34,983 nt of DNA from Bacteroidales bacterium. Its GTDB lineage: Bacteria; Bacteroidota; Bacteroidia; Bacteroidales; WCHB1-69. This document shows positions 16,321-24,822 of the stretch, in pieces (position 1 is the first letter of the stretch; every line of letters begins with the position of its first letter). Both the position numbers and the translations under genes were made by a program. The stretch covers positions 1 through 34,983 of the forward strand of contig JAISUP010000009.1 of assembly GCA_031272025.1 (NCBI GenBank), in the 5' to 3' direction. Under the pieces are notes generated by a model that saw only the letters and a program-made list of their open reading frames with translations, ran no database searches and had not been told where the DNA came from.

Positions 16321-17496
16321 TTATCCCAATTTTGCCTTATAATCTTCATATTTTCCGGGGTGATTGAGCAAAACGGGTTCTCCTTCTTTGGTAATCATGG
16401 CAATCGCGGGGTGTTTAAGTCCGTTAAAGAAGGTAGTTTTGACCATAGTATAGTGAATCATGTCGTCAAAGATAATCATGTCTCCAATCTCTAAGGGTTC
16501 ATTAAAGGCGTAGTCTCCCATGCCCATGAAATCTCCCGCGAGGCAAGAAGCGCCGCCTAAGCGGTAAACATGGGCACTGTCCGTAGTAGGATCGCTTGCC
16601 CCCAACAGGGTTGGTTTGTAAGGCATTTCAAGACAATCGGGCAAATGGCACGAGAAAGAAATGTCAAGCATGGCAACTTTAACACCCTGATTTTCCACGA
16701 TGTCTTGTACGGTAGAAACAAGCACGCCGGTTTGCCAGCCTACGGCTTCCCCCGGTTCTAAAATAATATCTTCTATCGCGGGATGTCGTTCTTTAAAAGA
16801 TTTCAATACGTTGATAAGATGAACAATGTCGTAGCCTTCGCGGGTAATATGATGCCCCCCCCCAAAGTTAACCCACCGGCAATGGTCTATCCACGGGGCA
16901 AATTGCTGTTCAAAATGTTCGAGCACGTGTTCGAGCGCGTAACTGTCGTTCTCACATAAAGCATGAAAATGCAACCCTTCGATATTTTCCGGCAAAGAGA
17001 GAGGCATGTCTTTGGCAAGTATACCCAGCCTCGAACCGGGTTGCGCGGGATTATACAAAGCACATTCTATTTCCGAATACCCGGGGTTGACCCTAAGCCC
17101 CAAACTCACTTTTTTGGAAAATGATTTTACTGCCGGTAAAAAACGGGCATATTGAGAAAGCGAGTTGAAAGTTAGATGACTGCTATATTTTAAGATTTCA
17201 GGAAATTCATCTTCGACATATACAGGGGCACAACAATGGGCTTCAACCCCCATTTCTTCGGCAATAAGTCGTGCTTCGTTGAGCGAACTTGCCGTGCCAC
17301 CCTTTAAATAATGTCCTACAAGAGAAAAAACACGCCAAAAAGCAAACCCTTTTAAAGCACAAATAATAGAAACTCCTGCCTCTTTTTGCACGAGATCTAA
17401 TATTTGCAAATTGGCTTCCAATGCCGTCTCGTGCAACACATAACATGGAGACGGAAATTGTTCGTATATATTTGTGTCTAAATTACTCCCCGACAT
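16321..17496 (-). CDS. nspC: Carboxynorspermidine/carboxyspermidine decarboxylase
   Basis: 391 residues from the ATG at 17496. An in-frame ATG at 17517 and TTG at 17541 would add a hydrophobic leader that makes no sense for a cytoplasmic enzyme. It is a PLP enzyme of the alanine racemase-like fold III group. The PLP lysine is Lys49 in CALKGFAFW; FGGGHHITREGYD and the EPGEAVG loop bind the cofactor phosphate, and GASCLAGD holds the substrate-side cysteine. In Bacteroidetes this enzyme completes spermidine synthesis by decarboxylating carboxyspermidine. The partner dehydrogenase gene is not in the window. Confidence 0.92.
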   Translation of the reverse strand: MSGSNLDTNIYEQFPSPCYVLHETALEANLQILDLVQKEAGVSIICALKGFAFWRVFSLVGHYLKGGTASSLNEARLIAEEMGVEAHCCAPVYVEDEFPEILKYSSHLTFNSLSQYARFLPAVKSFSKKVSLGLRVNPGYSEIECALYNPAQPGSRLGILAKDMPLSLPENIEGLHFHALCENDSYALEHVLEHFEQQFAPWIDHCRWVNFGGGHHITREGYDIVHLINVLKSFKERHPAIEDIILEPGEAVGWQTGVLVSTVQDIVENQGVKVAMLDISFSCHLPDCLEMPYKPTLLGASDPTTDSAHVYRLGGASCLAGDFMGMGDYAFNEPLEIGDMIIFDDMIHYTMVKTTFFNGLKHPAIAMITKEGEPVLLNHPGKYEDYKAKLG

Positions 17497-17601
17497 AGAT
17501 AGATTCAAAGCAAGCATAAAAAGCACGAAAAAATACCACAAAATATTTTGGAGTACATTAGAACTGCTTTTTTAGTCTGCATTTTTTTTTACCACTTTTC
17601 G

Positions 17602-17688
17602 CGGAAAGTGAGGGATTCGAACCCCCGGAACCCCGAAGGGTTCAACAGATTTCGAGTCTGCCCCGATCGACCACTCCGGCAACTTTCC
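17602..17688 (-). tRNA. tRNA-Ser(CGA)
   Basis: The minus strand folds as a class II tRNA of 87 bases with discriminator G. The acceptor stem pairs GGAAAGT with ACTTTCC. The anticodon stem GCAGA/TCTGT holds loop CTCGAAA, giving anticodon CGA (codon UCG). A long variable arm (AACCC/GGGTT around TTCG) marks it as serine. The T-loop GTTCGAATC is intact. The 3' CCA is not encoded. It lies between nspC and the batBC fusion, all on the minus strand. Confidence 0.95.
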
Positions 17689-17790
17689 GCCGCGAAATTA
17701 CAAAAAAATAACGACTTGGGGAACTCTTATTTTTTATTTTTTCAAAAAAATCATTTTTTTCAAAAAAATAATACCAAAGAGCCACTTAGT

Positions 17791-19725
17791 CTACCAGTCT
17801 TTTTCCTGTTTCTTTTTCTCTCCGCGCTGAGTTTGCATTTGCTGAACCTTTTGTTGCGTTTGTTTTTCATTTTGCTGCAACGCATCCAATTGCCGTTTGT
17901 TCTGTTCTTCTTTTTGTTTTCGAGCCCGGTCTTCTTTTTCTTTCTGTGCCTGTTCCTCTTTCTTGTCTTTTTTATCTTTTTCTTTCCCGTTAGTGTCTCC
18001 TTGCTGCTGCTGCTGTTGTTGTTGCTGTTGTTGTTGCTGTTGCTGCTGCTGTTGTTGTTGTTGCTGTTGCTGCTGCTGTTGTTGTTGTTGCTGTTGTTGC
18101 TGTTGTTGCTGCTGTTGTTGCTGGATTAGTTTTTTCTTCGCGTACTCTAAATTATATTTGGCATCCATATCGGAGGGGTTGATTTTGAGTGCATTTTTAT
18201 AAGATTGAATACTTTCCGCGTATTTTTCGGATTTGAGCAGGGCATTTCCGAGATTATGAAATGATTTTGCTTTGAGGTCGTTACTAACTTTCGGCATTTG
18301 GGTTACGGTTTGAAATTGTTTCGCGGCTTCTTCGTATTTTTCTTGTCGATAAAGAGCCGAGCCGAGGTTATAATTTGCCTTGTCATAGTCGCGTGTGGTT
18401 TGCATGGCTTTGGTATAATCAATTTCGGCTTGACGGTAGAGTTCTCCGGCGGCTTTCATTTTTTCTGCACTTTGTCGGCGGTCGAGTTCGCTACCCTTCG
18501 TTTGCAGTTGTATGGCTTCGGAACGCAATTGCTCCGCGGATTTGTATTTGGCATTCCCCGCGCGAATGGCACTTAATTCTTCTTTTGTTTGTGCCTGCAC
18601 GTAGTTGTTGCACACCGTCAACAAAATACCCACCGCGAAAGTTTTAAGTAAAAATCCTGCTTGTTTTTCTTTTAGCCATTTCAGCCAGCGTGATTTCACG
18701 GCAAAAAGCAAGCCCTCTATCATGAGCAAAAATAGCCCGATAGCGAGCGGTATTTGATACCGGCTATCGTATTTTGCAAAAGTAATTTCCTTAATATCAG
18801 ATTTAAACATTTTATTAATTTCTTCAAGGATATTTTCAAAACCCATATTTCCCGATGATGCGTGCGTGTAAATGCCGCCACCACTTTGGGCAATATCTTT
18901 AAGTTCGGCTTCGTTGAGATGGGTAGTAACGGTATTACCTTCACTATCTTTGCGGTATCCCATGAGACGCCCGTGGGCATCGCGCATGGGGATAGTTTCT
19001 CCGCGCACGGAGCCAATCCCTATGGTATGAATTACAAAGCCCATGTCGTGCACGCGGGCGGCAATTTCGCGGGCTTCATCAAAATGGTCTTCCCCGTCAG
19101 AAACTACCACGATAACCTTAGAGCACGAATGATTGATGCGCGAAATATCAGCGTCCTTGTCGAGTGAACCCGGTAACATGGATACGGTAGCCAAATCAAG
19201 AGCGGCAGCAATATCTGTTCCTTGCGTGTTTATCATTCCCGGACTAACTTGACTTACAAACATTTTGGCGGCGGCATAGTCGCTTGTAACCGGCAGTTGC
19301 ACGAAAGCCTTGCCCGCGAAAATAACCAAGCCAATCCGGTCGCCTTGCAGTTTTTCGATAAAGCGGGTGATTGCCATTTTTGCTGCCTCAAGGCGATTGG
19401 GCTGCACATCTTCTGCCAACATGCTATTTGAAATGTCCACACAAAGCATGATATCTACCCCTTTTCGGGTACCTTTTTCGAGACTACTACCCACTTGTGG
19501 ATTAGCAAAAGCAAGGATAAAACAGGCAAGGGCAACCATGAGTAAAGCAAATTTCAGGGCTTTCATGGTCGGGGAATAATCCGGCACGAGCCGTAACCAC
19601 CGAGAAGCATCGGCATAACGAGCCGTTTTTTCGCGAACCCCGCGCTGAAGCCACACATACCCTAACACAAACAACGGGATAAGTAAAAGCCCGTACAACA
19701 AGTATTCATGTTCAAATCTAAACAT
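17791..19725 (-). CDS. BatB-BatC fusion: von Willebrand A membrane protein joined to TPR protein with 41-Gln tract
   Basis: 644 residues in one frame. Residues 1-345 match BatB: two helices (about 8-27, 57-75), a VWA domain with metal-binding DISNS at 97-101, and a helix at about 324-343. Then comes a basic patch (KSRWLKWLKEK) and a second hydrophobic stretch ending YVQAQ (358-379). This looks like the BatC signal peptide without its own Met. Residues 385-530 hold TPR-like repeats (NYNLGSALYRQEKYEEAAKQ; NLGNALLKSEKYAESIQSY). Residues 535-575 are 41 consecutive glutamines, followed by a Lys/Glu/Gln-rich tail. By the positive-inside rule the VWA and TPR parts are periplasmic. BatB and BatC are usually separate genes. 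BatD and BatE do not follow; tRNA-Ser does. Confidence 0.88.
   Translation of the reverse strand: MFRFEHEYLLYGLLLIPLFVLGYVWLQRGVREKTARYADASRWLRLVPDYSPTMKALKFALLMVALACFILAFANPQVGSSLEKGTRKGVDIMLCVDISNSMLAEDVQPNRLEAAKMAITRFIEKLQGDRIGLVIFAGKAFVQLPVTSDYAAAKMFVSQVSPGMINTQGTDIAAALDLATVSMLPGSLDKDADISRINHSCSKVIVVVSDGEDHFDEAREIAARVHDMGFVIHTIGIGSVRGETIPMRDAHGRLMGYRKDSEGNTVTTHLNEAELKDIAQSGGGIYTHASSGNMGFENILEEINKMFKSDIKEITFAKYDSRYQIPLAIGLFLLMIEGLLFAVKSRWLKWLKEKQAGFLLKTFAVGILLTVCNNYVQAQTKEELSAIRAGNAKYKSAEQLRSEAIQLQTKGSELDRRQSAEKMKAAGELYRQAEIDYTKAMQTTRDYDKANYNLGSALYRQEKYEEAAKQFQTVTQMPKVSNDLKAKSFHNLGNALLKSEKYAESIQSYKNALKINPSDMDAKYNLEYAKKKLIQQQQQQQQQQQQQQQQQQQQQQQQQQQQQQQQQQQQQQQQQGDTNGKEKDKKDKKEEQAQKEKEDRARKQKEEQNKRQLDALQQNEKQTQQKVQQMQTQRGEKKKQEKDW
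18001..18123 (-). repeat. 123-bp CAA/CAG tract encoding 41 glutamines, with an exact 27-bp tandem duplication
   Basis: Every codon from 18123 down to 18001 is CAA or CAG. The order is mixed, not a pure triplet run. Bases 18037-18063 and 18064-18090 are identical nine-codon blocks in tandem, which shows that part of the tract grew by duplication rather than by single-triplet slippage. It sits between the TPR region and the charged tail of the BatB-BatC protein. Confidence 0.95.
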
Positions 19726-19729
19726 AGTT

Positions 19730-20749
19730 TTATGGATTTATTCTGAAAATGAAATATTTACTTATTAAAAATAAAATAAAGAAAAATAGTCCCCAAACCA
19801 AAAAAGGAGAAAATTCGTCTGCTTTATGTTCGAAGACTTTCTCGTTGATGATTGTTTTTTCCATTTGGTCTATTTCCTTATAAATATCTTCGAGTTTTTT
19901 GGCATTGTTTGCCCTAAAATACAGACCGCCGGTTTCGGTGGCGATGGTTTTAAGGAGTGCTTCGTCTATTTCGGTTTCCATGTAGACAGGACCTACGGGT
20001 GTGGGATAGGGTGCTTGCCCGTTGCTGCCGCAGCCTATCGTGTAGACTTTTATTTTCATGTCTTTGGCAATTTCGGCGGCGGCACGCGGATCAATGTAGC
20101 CCATGTTGTTTACCCCATCGGAAAGCAAAATGATGATTTTACTTTTGGCTTCACTGTCGCGCAGGCGATTGATGGCGGTGCCCAACCCGTCTCCAATGGC
20201 AGTGCCGTCTTCTATCTTGTCAAAAGCAACCTTGTCCAATAGTCCCAACAATGTAGCGTGGTCGCTCGTTACGGGGCATTGCGTGTAAGCCTCTCCCGCG
20301 TATACCACCAACCCGATACGGTCAGTAGGGCGACCTTCGATAAAATTAGCGGCTACTTTTTTGGTAACTCCCAACCGATTGGGTTTGAAATCCATTGCCT
20401 TCATACTTCCCGAAATGTCGAGCGCGAGCACGATATCTACCCCTTCTATTTCTACATCGTGTTGCCGAAAAGCAGACTGCGGGCGGGCAAGTGCTCCTAC
20501 CAAAAATAAGACTGCCATACATTCGCAGCATAAAGGGGCAAAAAAGAAACGTCTTCTCCACCCGCGTGGCAACTTATTTAAGGGAACTGCGGTGGAAACA
20601 CGAACAGTAGCCTGCATCTTATGCCGTTTCCAAATTTGCCACGCTACCACTAACGCGAAAGGTATCAGTAATAAAAACCAATAAGGATTGGCAAATTTTA
20701 CATCTTGTATAATGTGAAAAAAATCGGAGAAAAATTTCAAAATACTCAT
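19730..20749 (-). CDS. batA: BatA, von Willebrand A domain membrane protein
   Basis: 339 residues. Two hydrophobic segments (about 23-40 and 68-88) precede a VWA domain whose MIDAS motif DISGS is at residues 111-115, with a Thr-containing SDHAT loop and LLSDG later. A third helix lies near the C-terminus (about 315-337). BatA is a core protein of the Bat operon, linked in Bacteroides to oxygen tolerance and in other bacteria to envelope stress; its molecular activity is unknown. It ends 4 bases before batBC and starts 12 bases after the BatD-like gene, so the three form one operon. Confidence 0.93.
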   Translation of the reverse strand: MSILKFFSDFFHIIQDVKFANPYWFLLLIPFALVVAWQIWKRHKMQATVRVSTAVPLNKLPRGWRRRFFFAPLCCECMAVLFLVGALARPQSAFRQHDVEIEGVDIVLALDISGSMKAMDFKPNRLGVTKKVAANFIEGRPTDRIGLVVYAGEAYTQCPVTSDHATLLGLLDKVAFDKIEDGTAIGDGLGTAINRLRDSEAKSKIIILLSDGVNNMGYIDPRAAAEIAKDMKIKVYTIGCGSNGQAPYPTPVGPVYMETEIDEALLKTIATETGGLYFRANNAKKLEDIYKEIDQMEKTIINEKVFEHKADEFSPFLVWGLFFFILFLISKYFIFRINP

Positions 20750-20761
20750 CAGTTTCTATTT

Positions 20762-21727
20762 TTAAGATTTTTCTTTCATATTGAGTTCGGTATTTTCTGT
20801 GGAGGCGGTCATTGTTACAAAATCACGGGCATCTTTGTAGCACTTTTCGTGCGCGTTGGGTTGAGGGTTCCATTTCGCGAACTTCACCAAATCGGCATTG
20901 TACAAGATGTCTCGCAATTTTGCCAACGCGACGGCATCCGCGACCTCTTCTTTTTCTACTTCTCGCAAAATGTCGTTGGAAACCATTTCCATGGCATAAA
21001 TATCGAACCTGTCTTCAAGATAAACCCGCAAAATTTCCGTCAATTCGGAATAATAGGGTTTTAGTAATCCCTCTTGCCATAATTTTTTGTGCCAAAGGGC
21101 ATCCAGCGCGTTCAGAGCCACAACATCGGCACGTGCTCGATTTTTAGGTTTCTTTGTCTCCGGTTTGTTACTTTTTTTCTTAACACCATATTTCACGATA
21201 AGAAAAATAAGGGCAAGCACGATTGCCGCGCCGCCAAGTACGATGAGCGCGTAGGGTAATATCTCCTTAAAAGTAATGGGTACGCGGGCAATAGGCTTAA
21301 TGTCGCGTATTGCTGCGGTAGTATCCACGGCAATCGATTGCACGTGAAACGCGAGAGAATCTGAATATCCCAAAATGAGAGAATCTGACCCACACACCGG
21401 CAAAGAAGGAAAATAATAGTCGCCCTCGTCAAAAGAGGTAACCGTGAATATCTGTCTGTAAGTAACATTTTCCCCATCGTTGAGCGTGTCTACCGGAGAG
21501 TTTTTTACCCATTCAATATTGCTCCCCGCGAATAGTTGCTCCGAACATACCGGCAGACGGATCTCTTGACCATTTTTCACGGTAACGCTCAATTTCACAG
21601 ATAGATAATCCCCAATGAGTCCCCGATTCGTAGAATCAAATCGAGCCGTGATAACAGCCTCTTGCGCGAATAATGAACAACCTATTCCTAACGCTATACA
21701 AATAACAAAAAGACTGCGTTTGCACAT
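20762..21727 (-). CDS. Bat-operon membrane protein with periplasmic beta domain (BatD-like)
   Basis: 321 residues. A signal peptide covers 1-21 (ending FAQ). Residues 22-150 look like a beta sandwich resembling the repeat domain of BatD/oxygen-tolerance proteins. There is one transmembrane helix at about 157-180, then a basic stop-transfer and a helical cytoplasmic domain (LDALWHKKLW, then YYSELTEILRVYLEDRFDIYAMEM). A protein of this layout normally lies just upstream of batA in Bacteroidetes. Here it is the first gene: MoxR ATPase and DUF58 genes, usual upstream members, are missing, and a divergent gene begins 84 bases away. The role is inferred only from context. Confidence 0.75.
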   Translation of the reverse strand: MCKRSLFVICIALGIGCSLFAQEAVITARFDSTNRGLIGDYLSVKLSVTVKNGQEIRLPVCSEQLFAGSNIEWVKNSPVDTLNDGENVTYRQIFTVTSFDEGDYYFPSLPVCGSDSLILGYSDSLAFHVQSIAVDTTAAIRDIKPIARVPITFKEILPYALIVLGGAAIVLALIFLIVKYGVKKKSNKPETKKPKNRARADVVALNALDALWHKKLWQEGLLKPYYSELTEILRVYLEDRFDIYAMEMVSNDILREVEKEEVADAVALAKLRDILYNADLVKFAKWNPQPNAHEKCYKDARDFVTMTASTENTELNMKEKS

Positions 21728-21799
21728 ATTTTTTACATATTAGTTCAATAAAAACTCGAATTTGACTTATTAACGAAGAAAGTTTAAAAATATTATTTA

Positions 21800-21807
21800 T
21801 ATCTTTG
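21800..21807 (+). promoter_or_regulatory. Bacteroidetes -7 box immediately before the 21812 gene
   Basis: TATCTTTG is a full match to TAnnTTTG and ends only 4 bases before the ATG at 21812. The predicted transcript start falls on or next to that ATG. Confidence 0.6.
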
Positions 21808-21811
21808 CAGC

Positions 21812-22612
21812 ATGAAAAAAAGATGGGTAATTTTTTTCCTGATTTGTTTCCACACGGGCATCTTTGCTCAAAGAGTAAATTATAAATCAGTAATTTATGA
21901 TGGAATAACGTATGTTCCCGTGGAGGGGGCTAACATTTACAATTGCAACACGAAACAATATGTTTTTAGCGATAGCCAAGGGGCTTTTGTCATTCCCGTG
22001 CAAGCAAATGACACGCTCATTATCTCTAAGTCTATTTATCGACAGCAAGTTGTAGCGGTGAGTGCCCAAGATATTTCTTTGGGTATCAAAGAATACTATC
22101 TTTTTTATAAATCTATCTTATTGAAAGAGGTTAACGTGTATTATCTCAACCCGTCTTATGAAGGATTTAAACGGGAAATCAGTCATTTAAAACTTCCTGA
22201 CGCGTATCGGAAAATAGATGGAATATCTATATCGGCGGAGGATAAGATGAACGCGGAAATGCTGTCAAAAGGTCCTAATGTACTCCGGAATACTCCTTTA
22301 GCCTCTCCCATTACGGCATTATACAATCGGTTTAGTTCAAAAGTAAAAATGCAGAAACTCTACTATGAGATGATGCAATACGAGTCGGAAATAGAGAAAG
22401 TGCCACACAAGTACAACAAAGAATTGGTTTCCGACCTCACGGGATTAGAGGGTACCCCCTTAATGGAATTCATGGTCTTTTGTCGCTTTAGTTATTACGA
22501 CCTGATCCGGTGGAGCGAAACCGAAATCGCATCTGCGGTCAAATACAAGTTTAACGAATATCAATATTATAAAATGACGAACACAAACGTAAAAGATACG
22601 AAAAATGAGTAA
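21812..22612 (+). CDS. CarboxypepD_reg-like domain exported protein
   Basis: 266 residues. A signal peptide covers 1-20 (ending FAQ). Residues about 25-110 look like a carboxypeptidase regulatory-like beta sandwich: YVPVEGANIYNCNTKQYVFSD, then a GAFVIPV strand and a DTLIIS strand. This domain is also found at the start of SusC-type receptors. The remaining ~150 residues are helical and unassigned. Proteins like this are widespread hypothetical envelope proteins in Bacteroidetes. Its last 8 bases overlap the PASTA gene (ATGAGTAA), suggesting translational coupling. The promoter predicts a leaderless transcript. Confidence 0.75.
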   Translation: MKKRWVIFFLICFHTGIFAQRVNYKSVIYDGITYVPVEGANIYNCNTKQYVFSDSQGAFVIPVQANDTLIISKSIYRQQVVAVSAQDISLGIKEYYLFYKSILLKEVNVYYLNPSYEGFKREISHLKLPDAYRKIDGISISAEDKMNAEMLSKGPNVLRNTPLASPITALYNRFSSKVKMQKLYYEMMQYESEIEKVPHKYNKELVSDLTGLEGTPLMEFMVFCRFSYYDLIRWSETEIASAVKYKFNEYQYYKMTNTNVKDTKNE

Positions 22613-23216
22613 GATAGTCGATTTTTTCAGACCGCGCAGGTTGGGTTTTCATTTGGTATTAGCCTTTTTGGTTACGATAGGTTTAATTTTCGCGGGCACA
22701 TTATTTTTGAGGATATATACCCATCATGGGCAAGAATACGCGTTGCCTGATTTCGCGGGTCAAAAAGCAGAAGATTTATTGCAAAACGACACTAATCTTT
22801 TTATTTTTGAGGTAAATGAATACGTGTATGATTTTCGCAATGAGTCGGGGGTAGTCTTAAAGCAAAGTCCTCTCGCGGGCGAAATGGTCAAAGCGGGACG
22901 AAAAGTTTACCTGACAGTTTCGTCGAAGGAGCCGCCTATGTTAAAAATGCCCGAGTTGAGAGACGTGTCTCACCAACAAGCCGAGATAATGCTCAAAGCC
23001 ATCGGGTTGGAGGTGGGAACAGTCATTTACAAACCCAGCCCTTACGAAGGCGTTGTTTTAGATCAATTGTATCGGGGACGAGCCATCGGGGCAAACACGG
23101 AAATCAAATACGGAGAAAAAATTACCTTAGTTGTAGGACGCGACATGGGCGTTGACTCTCCCGAACCCGCTACCTCAGACGAGCCCCCGGTAAACCCTGA
23201 CCCAGAACAGTTTTAA
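22605..23216 (+). CDS. Membrane-anchored PASTA domain protein
   Basis: 203 residues: a short basic N-terminus, a transmembrane helix at about 14-36, then two PASTA domains (about 42-107 and 110-181). These are recognisable by VVLKQSPLAGEMVKAGRKVYLTVS and MPELRDVSHQQAEIMLKAIGL. A Pro/Glu-rich tail ends the protein. PASTA domains bind peptidoglycan or related muropeptides in kinases and penicillin-binding proteins; here no kinase or enzyme domain is attached. In Bacteroidetes a similar protein often neighbours rluD or ddl, which are not present. It overlaps the upstream gene by 8 bases and precedes glyS by 23. Confidence 0.88.
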   Translation: MSKIVDFFRPRRLGFHLVLAFLVTIGLIFAGTLFLRIYTHHGQEYALPDFAGQKAEDLLQNDTNLFIFEVNEYVYDFRNESGVVLKQSPLAGEMVKAGRKVYLTVSSKEPPMLKMPELRDVSHQQAEIMLKAIGLEVGTVIYKPSPYEGVVLDQLYRGRAIGANTEIKYGEKITLVVGRDMGVDSPEPATSDEPPVNPDPEQF

Positions 23217-23239
23217 TCTTAATTTTTAACATTTTTTTT

Positions 23240-24751
23240 ATGGCAAATAACGAAGATCTTTTCAAACAAATTATTTCACACGCCAAAGAATATGGCTATA
23301 TTTTCCCGTCGAGCGAGATATACGACGGGCTGAGTGCGGTGTATGACTACGCCCAATATGGGGTAGAACTCAAAAATAACATCAAACAATATTGGTGGAA
23401 GTCGATGGTGCAAATGCACGAGAATATCGTGGGAATTGATAGTGCTATTTTCATGCACCCCTCGATATGGAAGGCTTCGGGACACGTGGATGCTTTTAAC
23501 GACCCGCTCATCGACAACAAAGATTCTAAAAAACGCTATCGTGCCGATGTCCTTATCGAAGACCATATCGCCAAGATAGAAGAAAAGATAGAAAAAGAAG
23601 TAGAAAAAGCCCGCAAAAAATTCAATCCTTTTGACGAGGTACTATTTAGAGAAACTAATGGCAGGGTAAAAGAATACACGGAGAAAAAGGCGGGCATAGA
23701 GCGGCGTTTTGCCCAAATGATGACCGACAATGACCTCGCGGGGTTGAAAACACTCATAGAAGAGTTGGGCATCGTTTGTCCCGTGTCAGGCAGTCGTAAT
23801 TGGACAGACGTGAGACAATTTAATCTTATGTTTTCCACGAAGATAGGTTCGCTTTCCGATGGAGCGGATACCATTTACCTGCGTCCGGAAACCGCCCAAG
23901 GCATTTTTGTCAATTTTCTTAATGTCTATAAAACCGGACGCGTAAAAGTGCCCTTTGGCATCGCCCAAATAGGTAAGGCTTTCCGAAACGAAATCGTGGC
24001 ACGACAGTTTATTTTTCGCATGAGAGAATTTGAACAAATGGAAATGCAGTTCTTTGTAAGACCGGGAGAAGAACTGAAATGGTTCAATTATTGGAAAGAG
24101 GAGCGCATGAAATGGCATTTGTCGTTGGGCATGGAACCTCGCGATTACCGTTTTCACGACCACGACAAATTGGCTCATTATGCCAACGCCGCTACCGACA
24201 TTGAATTTATGTTTCCTTTCGGGTTCAAAGAATTAGAGGGCATACATTCGCGTACAGACTACGACCTCAAACAGCATGAACAATATTCGGGTAAAAAATT
24301 GCGCTACTTTGATCCCGAAACCAACGAAACTTATATCCCTTACGTGGTAGAAACGTCTATCGGGGTAGACCGGATGTTTTTGGCGGTATTCAGTCATGCT
24401 TATGCCATGGAAAAATTAGAAGATGGCTCCGAAAGAACCGTTTTGCGACTACCGGCACGCCTTGCCCCAGTAAAGGTGGCTGTTTTGCCGCTCGTGCGCA
24501 AAGACAATCTCCCCGAAAAAGGACGGGAAATCATGGATATGCTCAAACCTAATTTCTTATGCCAATACGATGACAAAGATGCCATAGGACGACGCTACCG
24601 TCGACAAGATGCCATTGGTACTCCCTGGTGTGTTACCATTGACAATCAAACACTCGAAGACAATACCGTTACTTTGAGAGAAAGAGATTCCATGCAACAA
24701 GAAAGAGTGCCCGCGGCACAATTGAATACTATCATTGCCGTGAAACTTTGA
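23240..24751 (+). CDS. glyS: Glycyl-tRNA synthetase, dimeric single-chain type
   Basis: 503 residues, the length of the homodimeric class II enzyme rather than the alpha/beta form. Motif 2 is visible at FGIAQIGKAFRNEI followed by FIFRMREFEQMEMQFFV, and motif 3 at ETSIGVDRMFLAVF. The C-terminal anticodon-binding domain starts near LPARLAPVKVAVLPLV. It charges tRNA-Gly with glycine. Its start is the ATG at 23240, 23 bases after the PASTA gene. Confidence 0.96.
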   Translation: MANNEDLFKQIISHAKEYGYIFPSSEIYDGLSAVYDYAQYGVELKNNIKQYWWKSMVQMHENIVGIDSAIFMHPSIWKASGHVDAFNDPLIDNKDSKKRYRADVLIEDHIAKIEEKIEKEVEKARKKFNPFDEVLFRETNGRVKEYTEKKAGIERRFAQMMTDNDLAGLKTLIEELGIVCPVSGSRNWTDVRQFNLMFSTKIGSLSDGADTIYLRPETAQGIFVNFLNVYKTGRVKVPFGIAQIGKAFRNEIVARQFIFRMREFEQMEMQFFVRPGEELKWFNYWKEERMKWHLSLGMEPRDYRFHDHDKLAHYANAATDIEFMFPFGFKELEGIHSRTDYDLKQHEQYSGKKLRYFDPETNETYIPYVVETSIGVDRMFLAVFSHAYAMEKLEDGSERTVLRLPARLAPVKVAVLPLVRKDNLPEKGREIMDMLKPNFLCQYDDKDAIGRRYRRQDAIGTPWCVTIDNQTLEDNTVTLRERDSMQQERVPAAQLNTIIAVKL

Positions 24752-24789
24752 ATAATGCAAATCTTAATGTCTATTTCATTTTTTTTTCG

Positions 24790-24797
24790 TTACTTTG
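24790..24797 (+). promoter_or_regulatory. Possible -7 box for the AsmA-family gene
   Basis: TTACTTTG differs from TAnnTTTG at one base and is followed by GCAAAC. It lies 25 bases before the ATG at 24823, in a 71-base gap after glyS. Confidence 0.4.
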
Positions 24798-24822
24798 CAA
24801 ACAAATTTATAATTAAGGTAAA

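Noticed and set aside
17701-17790. Direct and inverted repeats of A/T runs (TTTTTTCAAAAAAAT) between batBC and tRNA-Ser
   Set aside because: Low-complexity sequence; I could not separate a terminator or promoter from chance.
17548-18202. Plus-strand frames with 41 consecutive Leu or Cys residues
   Set aside because: They are read opposite the glutamine tract of the BatB-BatC gene and across the tRNA-Ser; the real coding strand is minus, with clear family domains.
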